Source of the DNA: Corella eumyota
Taxonomy: Eukaryota > Chordata > Ascidiacea > Phlebobranchia > Corellidae
Direction: 5' to 3'
Length of the DNA stretch: 64,000 nucleotides
Assembly: GCA_963082875.1 (NCBI GenBank)
Contig: OY720098.1
Span: forward strand, 21,204,001-21,268,000
In this document: positions 22,157-33,168 of the stretch, piece by piece
Layout of the letters: each line of letters opens with the position of its first letter
Position numbering within the stretch: position 1 is the first letter of the stretch
Translations under genes and position numbers: made by a program
Notes under the pieces: model-generated
What the model was told of the DNA's origin: nothing
Databases searched by the model: none
Seen by the model: only the letters and a program-made list of their open reading frames with translations

Positions 22157-22582
22157 AAATTATGTTTTGTCTAGAACCAGACAACATACGTGATCCTTAA
22201 TGTTTTAAATTGATTTTGGAATTCTACGTGAAACTATTTTGAAAATTATTTAATATAATTTTGAGCATGTAATGGTCTGTGTAATATTTGATATTTGAAG
22301 AATTTAAACTAAATTTTCGGCTTATATAAATTTTATTTTGTGAGAAAAAGTGTTGATAAAAAAATGATAATAAGTTAAAATTAATCTCAAAATAAATTTG
22401 AAAATAAACATTTTTTCTACAAATAAAATAATTTTCCTAAATACAGTAACGAAGTAGTTTAAGAAAATAACATTTCACTTGAATTTGACATAGTTTGTGA
22501 TTTTTAAAAAATACTAAAATTTTATTTTTGCCCATCACCAAAAAAGTGTTTCCCAAAATAAATATTTCTGAAAGGAATCCAC
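22157..22582. other. AT-rich 3' flank of SLC35B1
   Basis: Nothing recognised. Confidence 0.4.
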
Positions 22583-22588
22583 TTTATT
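22583..22588 (-). terminator. Poly(A) signal of SLC35B1
   Basis: AATAAA on the minus strand about 39 bases past the stop codon at 22627. Confidence 0.55.
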
Positions 22589-22626
22589 TAAACCTCCTGT
22601 TGAATATTGTTTGGCAACACTTTTTG

Positions 22627-25600
22627 TCATTTTTGGTCTTTAGGTTTTAGAGATTTTCCATAAATTGAATCTAGTGCAATACCTGAAAATAAATTGTTTT
22701 ATTTTGTTAATAGTTTATAAAGTATTTCTAATGATTGTTTTAGTATTTTTTGTGTTACTACCAATGCTCTTTAAATGAAATAGCATATAACTTAAATAAC
22801 CTTAACAGTGTACAATTTAGAAATTGGCTAACAGGTTTTAATTTTTTTTTTTGTATATATCTTTATCCTCAATGTGGAAAAGTCGAATGCGCGACTTAAA
22901 CATAGAGTAACATAAGTTACCCTGACCCAGTCTCGAGTTGCTTGTGGCAGTTTGGGATAATATAGATTATAATTGCCCGATAATTATGCTGTTGATCAAG
23001 TGCTGGCTCAGCAGGAGTTTGTACTTTTTATAGCGCCTTACTCAAGGGTGCTACAGCATGAGATCTGTGGGGATTGAACCCACGGCCTCATGTGTGGTGT
23101 AGCAAGTGTTTTTTCCACTACACCATGCTGCCGGTAAAAATATTGTTTTATTTCAAGTTAAAAAGTTTAAAATTAGCGTATTTTAAGTGCAGCAAAAAGG
23201 GTGAAAAAAATAATTTTTTGTGTCCAGTGCTGATATTGTAAAAAACTTATAGGTATGAAAATAGAGTTCTAATTTCTTTGTTAAAAATATTTATTTATTT
23301 ATAAGTTCCATAAAATAAATTATAAAATTAATTTACCAGTAAAAACAAAAGCGGTTGATATCCACTGCCTGTTGTTCATCGGATTTTGAAATATTATAAC
23401 TGAGAATAAAATTGTGAAAAACTTTCGAGTGGTTGTTATAACTGAACAGGTTAAAGGGCCAAAGGTCACGACCTAAAAAAAATAAAAATTTTTTATTAAA
23501 GATAAAATTGATTTGTTTCTTGTCAAATGTTGGTTGCTATTTCTTATAAGAAACTATTTTGACATTGCCTTTGTTATATTTTTAATTTTTTTTAAAGGTT
23601 TTAGTTGTATAATTTTAGTATAAATATATTGTTGTTGATATCATAAGTTAGTCTTGGGTAGTGTAAAATTATAGTCCATGTTAAGCTATTTAAAAATGTA
23701 TATTGTTATATTGTTTATTGTTATATGGTTTATTGTTATATTGTTTTTGTCGTATTGTTTTTGTATTTTAAAGAATGTAAAATAGTTGGCCAAATAATGG
23801 TATTTAAAAGTTATGGTTCATAAAATACAAAAATGATTAATTTTTTTTAATGGAAAATAATTTGACTTACAGTTAAGAAAATAAAATGTTGTCCTAGAGC
23901 AGAAGTTAAACTGAAGACCCCCAGATGTCCGATAATTTGAGGATGTCTGATTACAAAGTTAATAAACTCTAAACCCTGGCCTGTTACTATAAGACCTAAA
24001 GAAAAAAAGTATTGTTAAAAATAAGGGCAGCATGGTGTAGTGGTAAAAACACTTGCTACACCACCATGAGGTCAAGGGTTCAATCCCCATCGATCTTATG
24101 CTGTAGCGCTCTTAAGTAAGGCGCTATAAACAGTATGAACTCCTGCTAAGCCAGCACTTAAACAGCAGCATAATTATCGGGCAAATATAATCCATAATAT
24201 CCCAAACTGCTAAAGGCAACTCGAGACTGGGTCGGAGTAACTAATGTTACTCTATGTTTAAGTCGCGCATTTGACTTTCCCACATCAAGGATAAAGATAA
24301 ATACAAAAAAAGGGTTTTAGTTTGATAAGAGTTACGCAAGTTTTTAGTCGACCTTAAATATATTATATAGATTTATAATTGCCCGAAAATTAAACTGCTG
24401 ATCAAGTGCTGGCTCAGCAGAAGCTCATACTGTGCGCTACAGCATAAGAGCAGTGAACATCGAACTCAGGACCTTATTTAGTGAAGCCAAGTGTTCTGAC
24501 CACTACACTATGACATGGGTACATAGATCAAACACTGATTAATGAATACCTGCTAATAATATGAAACTTGACCATAAGTTGATGTTGTACATCATATGGT
24601 GTTGGTTGGTTGAATGATGCGTTCTCATTTTCTCTTGAGTAACCCCAGTGAACCCATCCAGTGTTAATGAAACTATCTGTATAATAATTTTGGTTGGCAT
24701 TTTAATTGTTGTAATGTGGTCCAATTTAAACCAATATTTGCCTATGACAATTTACCTGTGCACCTCGAATAACAATTTTATTTATTATGTAAGCCTAAAA
24801 ATGGCACATATATAATTATATGTCTACTTAGCTCAAATATATATAGATTTAAATTAGACCAACCAATAAAGTTTCTCCAATTCCAAAACTGAAACTTGAA
24901 TCTCCGATGTTTTTACCATCTTTGTATAGAAACCCGGCAACTCCGCTCACTATTAATAATATACAGAAATATTTGGCCACAGGGTAGCGCTTGTGAGCAA
25001 ATATAACCCCTAGTATCATAACCGGGATTGGTTTGCATGCTTTGCCTAAAACCTAAAAAAATGTTGTTAAGCTATTAGAAAATTGCTTTTTTGTTAAGAT
25101 TTAAGTTTTGGACTTCATTGTAGTGGATTGTTTTAAGTTAAAACTGTGTTTTTATATAAATAATTAAATTAAATTGGTTGTGTTCTCTTTTAAAGGGGTT
25201 TTCATGTGTTGTTGTTTATTTAAATGTAAAACACTGGTTTGTTATAGACTAAAAATAAAGTTTATTTTATTTTAAAATAATTTATAATGCAGTAAGCTTT
25301 TATTACAAAAAGAGATATTACAAAAAAGTTAATTTTATTCTTTAAAAGTAATTTAAATATTTAATTAAAACAAGACAAAAGTAAAGTTTTTTTAAACTGT
25401 TTATATATATCCCAATTGACAAGCATAACACTTAAACTTTTCCACTTACCTGAGTGGGGTAACTAATATACATAAGAGCACTGTTACTCGCAACCATGGC
25501 TCCCATATAACAAAATGCACAAGCACCATACAACATTGGTGGAGTGCTGTCATTGTCTACTTTTGTCACAAATTTCAAAACTAAATAAAAATAAAAAATA

Positions 25601-27784
25601 GTATTTAAATATAAAATAAAACCAAAACATATTACATTTGAATATAAAAAAACACTAAAAAGTAAAAAAACTTGTTTTTATATTAGTTGTTGTTATTGTA
25701 TCGATAATTTATTTTTGTGATGTTTTCGTGTATTTCTTTTTTTGTTTATTTGGCTTTCGACCCTAAAATGAATTCCACAAAGATATTAAAGTAAAGATTT
25801 TTTAAGTAACTTACTTGCTTTAGCAAACAGAGCGTTAATAACACATTGAACAAAAACTAAAGCTTGTGAAAAACGAAACTTTTCTCCATCATAATCTCCA
25901 CGGGTTCTGTCAAAATAAAAAAAAATTTTTTTAAAATATAATAAAGTCTTTTTAGATTAAGTATCCTTTTAGGGTGATGTAACACTATAAAAATTGAATT
26001 TTAGTTTAAAAAAAAAAACTTCTTAACCCTTCTTAAATTTTTTATTTTATTATTATTCACGATGTGGTAAGGTCGAATGCACGACCTAAACATAGAGTAA
26101 CAAGCTGATGATTAAGTGCTGGCTCAGCAAAAGTTTATAGCATATCTTACTCAAGGGTACTACAGTATAAAAGCAGTGGGGATTGAACCTAGGCCTTATG
26201 TGGTGAAGCCAAGTGTTTTATTTAATTTAAATCAAGTTTCACAAGATTTATTAACAAGCAAACTGATGTTTCAAACTTACACTTTTTCTTGGGCAAATCC
26301 GAAAAACAAATAACAAATAAAAATACCGGAAAAACAAAATAATAATTTTGAGGTTTGGTTCTCGCTAACTGCACTCATTTTAATTTCGTAATTAAATTTA
26401 AATTTTCAAGTTTTTTTGGTTTTGTTTTTAACTAATTAATTAGCTTTTAATTAACAAATCCTTGTGCTAAAAAATTAAACAGATTAATTAAAACTAACAT
26501 TAGATAAATATTTTCATTTTACTCTACTTTAAAAACGCTTTTTTGTTAAAATAAATTCAATTTTTGGTAAAAATTAGTTTTTATTTACGTTGTCAGCTGT
26601 AACTATGACGTCAAGGCACTCAAGCGAAACATTACACACGTGTCTTACGGTAAGCGCTTTTATTTTTAGTTTATCCTCCTTCTAAAAAAATGCAATTATA
26701 AAAAACCAAAATTTTAGTATATTTAAAAATGGTAAAACTGTTAATAAACAACAAATAATAATTAAAATAATTAAAAAACAAAATTGATTTAAAAATTTAC
26801 GGTTTTCACATTTTAAACAGTTTTTAAAACCAGTTTTTTTTGCTAACCGCAGCCACGCAACAATTTGCTTTTTATGCCATTATTCAGTATCCATTATTCT
26901 AATATAATTAATAACAGCTTTAATAAGCCTTAGTCAGAATTAGTCATTATTGATATTAAAGCATATGGTTATCATATAATAACTTATATAAAAACGAAAA
27001 AATTTAGCAGTTTAAATAATAATAAAACATTTAATATTATGTTTTTAGTGGTCGATTTAAAGCCATATTTTATCTTAATTTAGTTTATATTATACTTTTC
27101 ATTTATATATTTGTATTTTGCTTTTAAAGACTGTTTTTAAATAGTTTTTTTTACATATTCAGCCAACCAAAACTTTAAAATATTTAACACTAAGTCAAGC
27201 GTTAGTGAAAAGGATATTACCATTAATCTTATACTTGTGACGTCATAGTAAAGGTTACTTATTGCATCAACTATACAAAATTTCAAACAAATTTAATAAA
27301 ATAAATTTACAAAACAAATTTAACCTAATTTTACATGATACTAAAGCTATATAGAGACGTTGTAACTTTATTAAAAAATGCCATTTAAAATAAGGTCATA
27401 TAATTTGCTGTTAAATGTTTTGCAAAAGTTTTAAAGTGAAATCAAAGGTTAATATGAATTTTCCAAAATTTTTAATTTAAAGTAAATATTTTCAGAGTTA
27501 ATTTTAAGTCGAACTTACACTTCCTCTTGTAGAATTCCATAAAGTAAATAAAAGAAAAATATTCCACTCGAGTAGACGACTAACTTCTGAGTTTGACTGT
27601 TTGAGTATCTGTCTTTTAAGACTGAGTAAAGCTCACGAATTTTAGGCATTTTTTGACTTATCTTAACCTCATTTAAACTTGTGTTATTGTTGCTATTGTT
27701 TTGTAACAATAAATCGTTTGTTTCTTGCAACAATAAGGGTTCCATGTCGACTTTTTCGGCTGTTTTCGCGCTTCCGTGATCCAT
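22627..27784 (-). CDS. SLC35B1: Solute carrier family 35 member B1, ER nucleotide-sugar/ATP transporter
   Basis: Eight exons on the minus strand: 27519-27784, 25815-25906, 25450-25580, 24864-25052, 24550-24676, 23871-23995, 23337-23472, 22627-22682; phases agree and give 373 residues. Human SLC35B1 is a multi-pass ER membrane protein, reported as a UDP-galactose transporter-like protein and ATP/ADP exchanger. Diagnostic segments: [85 protein letters not shown] and [17 protein letters not shown]. The N-terminus has about 50 extra polar, Asn-rich residues before the first membrane segment compared with human. Introns 1, 5 and 7 carry SINEs and intron 4 is nearly all repeat D. The first ATG of the long exon 1 is taken as the start. 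Confidence 0.95.
22846..23134 (-). mobile_element. SINE in SLC35B1 intron 7
   Basis: Full-length copy: tail complement TATATCTTTATCCTCAATG to head complement CACTACACCATGCTGCCGG. Confidence 0.92.
24026..24311 (+). mobile_element. SINE in SLC35B1 intron 5, antisense to the gene
   Basis: Full-length copy with head GCAGCATGGTGTAGTGGTAA and tail GATAAAGATAAATACAAAA. Confidence 0.93.
24355..24522 (-). mobile_element. SINE fragment in SLC35B1 intron 5
   Basis: Complement of body and head only (ATAATTGCCCGAAAATTA, AAGTGCTGGCTCAGCAG, CACTACACTATGACATGG). With the preceding plus copy it makes a tail-to-tail inverted pair. Confidence 0.75.
24691..24830 (+). repeat. Dispersed repeat family D, copy 2, filling SLC35B1 intron 4
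   Basis: TTGGCATTTTAATTGTTG, AATATTTGCCTATGACAATT, and CTAAAAATGGCACATATATA match copies 1 and 3. The intron (24677-24863) is 187 bases, so the repeat occupies most of it. Confidence 0.7.
26036..26218 (-). mobile_element. SINE with internal deletion in SLC35B1 intron 1
   Basis: Tail complement CACGATGTGGTAAGGTCG and CTAAACATAGAGTAACA joins directly to GCTGATGATTAAGTGCTGG, skipping the central body, then runs into an eroded head. Confidence 0.75.
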
Positions 27785-28712
27785 AACATTCTAGTATTAG
27801 CTCATTTTCGCTTTTAACGTTATTCAATATATCCGGAGGCATTATGACGTCATAGCAAACACGATTTTACGTCGAACTATTCATGCGTTGACTATCTATT
27901 GTGACATCACATAGGGGTGTGTAGGTAACAATTGTTTTTTTTTGAATGCATCTTTTAAAGTTTAATTTTAATTTTAAAAAGAAAAAGTTAAAATCTTTCT
28001 GTTAATTATTATAATTAAACTTTTATTTACAATTTTTTTTAACATTTTTATTCCAAAGTTTGGCATTAATTTAACGTTTTTTTGTAGAAAATATTAAAAT
28101 TAATTTAATTCTTGATGTTTTAGTTTATGTTTAGTTTAAAAAACAAAAACTTAACATTATTAAGAAAATTAAATTAGTTTTAATATTTTGTATAAAGAAA
28201 AAAAACCTTATTTTGGAATAAAATTAGTTAAGTAAAATAAAAGCAAAATGTAAATAATATAGATTTATATTGATTAAATAAACACTGCCTTTTTGCGTTT
28301 TTTTATTTTTTATTTTTGGAAGCCACCAGCAATTGTAAATTGGTCTAAAAAATATTTTTAAAAAAATAAAAATTTTAATAAATTGTAAATTAGTGGAAAT
28401 TATACAAAGCTAAAATAATTTTAAAATTCATGAAAAATGAAATTATTGCTAAAAAATTTGTCCTAAAATAAATAAAAAATAAAATTAATAAATTAAAAGG
28501 TTTAAAAAAAATATTGTAAATAAATTCAATTTTAAAACCATTTAAAATATCGTCGAATATTGTCTAAAATAAACACAAAAAAATATTTAATGTCAAATTT
28601 GGTAGGAAAAATTTTAAATAAAATTTGGAAAGAATGAAAATTAATTAAAAAAAACTTAATTAATTAAAAAGATTTATTAAAAAGTTTCTAAAACTTAATT
28701 AATTAAAAAGTT
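27785..28712. other. Spacer between SLC35B1 and the EF-hand gene
   Basis: Contains one TGACGTCA at about 27844 upstream of SLC35B1 exon 1, and long A/T-rich low-complexity sequence that would include the EF-hand gene's 3' UTR. No other feature. Confidence 0.45.
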
Positions 28713-30623
28713 TTAAAAACTTAAAGTTTTTGAAACTCTTCTAATCGCTTGAAACCCACTCTGAAAATTATTTTTCTCGTTATTGTTACATTTCGTGACG
28801 TCACTATTCGATGACGTCACACCCTTCATCCAATCGAGTAAACTCTTTCGGCGACGTTTCGGTTTTGTATCTGATGACGTAATATGTTTGTGCGATGACG
28901 TCACGAATATTCGAGAATCGACAGACGACTGCCTCGAACAAACTTTGTGTTCTGTGACGTAATTATGAGGATGTTGTGACGTCATAGAAGGTGACGCGGT
29001 CATAACGTCGATGAACTCGCACAAACTAACGAGACCGTCACCGTCTTTATCGGCTACCATCATCATTTCCTAAAAAAAATTAATTTTTATTTATTTAAAA
29101 AAAAATACAAATTAAAAATTTGGTATAAACTAAATACCTCTACGTCTTTCTCCGTGACGTCATCACCCAATCTGAGAAGCAAGGCTCTTAACTCGTGCGG
29201 CGAGATAAAACCGTCACCATCTTTGTCGAATTCTCGAAATATTCGTTTTATTTCGTCATCAGAAATACAATCCTAAAAAATAATAATATTAGTGACGTCA
29301 TTATTAAAATATTTGTTTCAACTAAAAGTTTTTGAAAAATATTTAATGACGTCATTAAGTAAGTGAGAATTATATTAGTGACGTCATTTGAGAGCAAAAA
29401 TTTATATTTAAACAAAAAAAGTTGCTAAAATATCTAAAAACGCCTTGATGTAGATTCGAACCCCTAATCCTACAGTTAACAAAATAAAACCAATTTTAAT
29501 TTCGATTAAATAAAAAAAAAATAAAAAAAAATCGTCCGGTTGGATTCGAACCACTGACCTTACCGTTAAGATCGTGATCATAGCTTCAAGAAAGAGATTG
29601 AAATCCAGACAGGATTGCATTGTGTCGAAATATTGAAGTCCGATAATGTTGTGGGCAACATTTGTTAGATCGTCGTTAGTTAACTGGATTCCTATTGAAC
29701 ATGAAACTCGAGCTAGGTCCTAAAAAAAATTAAATTGTGGCGTTTTAATGGTTTATTAATGGTGTTTGTTAAATGGTTAATTATTTGTGTTTTTAAATGA
29801 TTAATTAATAGTATTAAATTAAATGGTTAATAGTGTTATTTTTTTAAACTTAAATGATTTTAAGTTAAATGGTTAGTGGTGTTATTTATTTAAACTTAAA
29901 TGGTGTTTGTTAAATGGTAAATTAATGGTGTTAAATTAAATGGTTAGTGGTTTTATTTATTAATACTTAAATGGTGTTTGTTAAATGGTAAATTAATGGT
30001 GTTAAGTTAAATGGTTAGTGGTTTTATTTATTAATACTTAAATGGTGTTTGTTAAATGGTAAATTAATGGTGTTTTAATGACTAATTATTGGTGTTCGTT
30101 AAATGGTTAATTTGTGGCGTTTTAATGGTTAATCAATGGTGTTTGTTAAATGGTTAATTATTGATGTTTTTAATGGTTAAGTAATGGTGTTAAATTAAAT
30201 GGTTAATGGTGTTATTTATTAATACTCTGTATTTGGTAAATGGGTATTTAATAGTGTTCTAATAACTAATTAGTGGTTTTATTGGTTAATTATTGGGTAA
30301 AAATTTTTTTAATGGTGTTTGTTAAATGGTTAATGGTGTTATTTATTTTTACTAAGTTAAATTTATTTTAATTTTAGTTATAACGAAACAAATGATTATG
30401 GCGTATTTAGATTTTGACGTCAGAAGTTTTTAATGACGTTTAGATTTTTCAAGAAAGTTTTACTATTTGTATGACGTAGACAGTGACGTAGTTTTGAGTT
30501 ATAATGAATAAAAGTTGTTCAACTTACCCTTAATGAGATTTTTCCGATGTTTTTTCTGTCCAATATTTGGAAAGCTTTTTTATATTCTTCAAGTAAATCA
30601 GGGGGTAAGAAATTACAAGGCAT
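28713..30623 (-). CDS. Calmodulin-like EF-hand protein with a basic Ser/Thr-rich tail
   Basis: Four minus-strand exons: 30528-30623, 29564-29719, 29138-29272, 28713-29069, phase 0 throughout, 247 residues. It has the four-EF-hand layout of calmodulin relatives. Hands 3 and 4 have canonical calcium loops, DKDGDGFISPHE (100-111) and DKDGDGLVSLCE (136-147). Hand 1 (DRKNIGKISLRD, 22-33) and hand 2 (about 50-75) lack most ligand side chains, so calcium probably binds only the C-terminal pair. After about residue 155 comes a tail of some 90 residues rich in Ser, Thr and basic residues, including KPKRRRKS, a possible nuclear signal or acidic-partner site. Several VTS and DVT triplets in the tail are TGACGTCA copies in the DNA. 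Orthology not resolved; target unknown. Confidence 0.85.
29740..30355. repeat. Degenerate minisatellite in EF-hand gene intron 1
   Basis: Many irregular copies of AATGGTTAATTAATGGTGTT and relatives (TGTTAAATGG, TTAAGTTAAATGG) fill most of the intron. Period is irregular, with a longer sub-repeat of about 60-65 bases around 29890-30060. Confidence 0.8.
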
Positions 30624-33168
30624 TTTAAAGATTCTAATTTTCTAAATAAAAATTTAAAAATAATTTTCTAAATAAAAAAAAAAAAAAAATTCTAAATAAA
30701 AAAAAAATTTTTTCTAAATAAAAAAAAAAAAAAAAATTCTAAATAAAAATTTTAAATTATTTTAATCAAGTCCTTTCTTTACACACTTCTTTTAGGTTAT
30801 AATATAACTTAAAATAAACGCTAAATAAATTTTTCTACTAAATTCTTTACTAAGTTTATCTTAAATTATTTTTAATTTTTTTTTTTTAACATTTATTTTT
30901 ACAAGTTTTTTTTCTATGTTTTAATATAACTTAAAATAAATGCTAAAAAAACTTTTTACGAATTCTTTTATTTAAACTAGTTCTTACAAAGATTTAAAAA
31001 AAAATAGGTCAACTAACATTTTTTAGTCTTATATAACACAACAGGCGTAATAATATTGACTTTATGACGCGAAAAAGTATAATTATACTTCATAAATATA
31101 CTTTAAATAAATATCAGAATATTATTTCAAGTTTTAAACAAAAGAAAATTTTAAAATGAATAAAATTTAATAAAAAATTGTCTTTTATAATTCCGAAAAA
31201 TATTTTCTCTTCACTGAAATGTTAAGTTTGCTTCTTTATAAATAATTTAACAGAAAAGTGATTATATTTAATACGCAACAATATGACATTGTTTCGAATT
31301 TGTTGCGTCATAGTAGTTAGAAAAACCTAATTACTGTAATTAAAAATACATTTAAAACGAAAAATTATTTTTAATTTTAGTTTTATTCAATTAATATTGA
31401 ATAAAAATTAGTTTTATATATTAATTAAAATTTATTTATTTAATAGTTTTTTAATTTTATTATTTTAATTAATTAATTTTAGAAGTATCGAGGTTAAAAA
31501 ATCTTGTTTGAATTTAAATTTAAAATATACTGTGATGTAATAATACACCATTATTAACTCATCATTATTTAATTATTTATTAACTTAAAAATGTCAATAG
31601 TGACGTCACGATTTTTAAAATATTAAATATTCAAATATTTTTACTTTTTTCAAAATGCCAAAAATAATGATTTAAAAATTCGATTTTTTCTGAGTCATCT
31701 TTTATTTGACCTTTTATCACCTGTCAATCAAATTAAGGGTTATTAAAGTTCAAGAATTTTAAACATCACATTTTATTTTAATAATATTAGTTTATTTAAT
31801 GTTAACATATTTAATAAAACTTTAATTTTATTTTAGTAAAAATTATTTTTAATTTTTTATTTATTTTTCTATTTTAGTTTTATTTGTAAAATGACTTTGT
31901 ATTAACCAAGCTAAATTTAACTTGGGTCACGTGACAATGTCGTAACAATGACAATTGTTTTGTTAAACCTAATAATTTTTTAAGTTTATTTTTATTAAAT
32001 TTATTAAATATTAATTACTGAATATGAATTTGTAAATTTATTTATAATGTTTAAATTGTCTTAATTTTAAATGGTAGGTTATATTATTAACTTAACTATA
32101 TTAAATATAAAAAACGGTACAAATTAAATTTTTCGAGCAAATTGGTTAATTTTAAAAATTCTTTTTTACTGAACTTATAAAATAAATGAAATTTATCTTC
32201 ATTTTGCGCCTTTATCATTTAAAATTAAAAAAAAAATTTAATCAATAATTTTTTCCGATTTAAAATATTCCTTGAACTCTATGAACTCTGCTTAATAATA
32301 AAAAGCTTTCTTTAACCAGTTTTAAAAGCTAATAAAGGAGTTAAATAGACACACATATATAGATCTTGACCTTAATTAAATTTAAAACAACATCCTTAAC
32401 TTAATTGTTTTTAAAACGAATTAAACAAATTTTTAATTTTCGTTGAAATTGATCCTGAATGTTTATTTTTCTACTTTAAGTGTTCCTAGTATAAAACAAT
32501 TGCTTGTATAGTGACGTCATAATGAGCTTCTGTTACGTTCACACGATACAAAACAGAACCAAGTTTTTTTGTTGTTTTTATAAAGATTAATTTGTTTTTA
32601 AATATAAGTCTAATTTGGAGTTTTGTTGTCGTCACTTTACAGAGGTTGTGACGTCACTTAATCTATTGTGACGTAGTGGTTTTTAAAATCTAAAAACAAG
32701 CTTTTAAAGGCGCTTTTATTTAATACATTTGCAAGGAAAATGGCAGTTTTGGTTTTTGGGAAAAAAATTACAAATTAAAAAAAAACTAAAAAGGCCAAAA
32801 ATACAAAATTAATGACAACATAAAATCTAAAAAACAAAGTAATTTTAATTATAAACAATTAATAATCTTTGGTGTTGACGTCACCAAATGTTGACGTCAT
32901 AAAAACATAAATAATCTGAAAATGAAACTTCTGAAATAATATAAAATACAAAATTTTTAAGAAACTTGATTTTAACTATGACGTCATATCGTGGTACTAC
33001 GTATATTAAAATAAAGTTATTACTTGTGACGTCATATTTAAATTTAAAATTTTGTACCACGTTTTTAATAAAACCTTGGCGCGTGTCACAAATAATGTGG
33101 CACGTTGTCAATTATGACGTAATAATTGTGACGTCATCATAATAATCTTATTTGACATTTTCCTGAAC
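30624..33168. other. Spacer between EF-hand gene and ETV 3' end
   Basis: Begins with TTCTAAATAAA plus poly-A runs (30645-30745). The rest is very AT-rich with TGACGTCA copies at about 31603, 32513, 32650, 32877, 32893, 32980, 33027 and 33130. The right part must hold the ETV 3' UTR. No gene seen. Confidence 0.45.
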
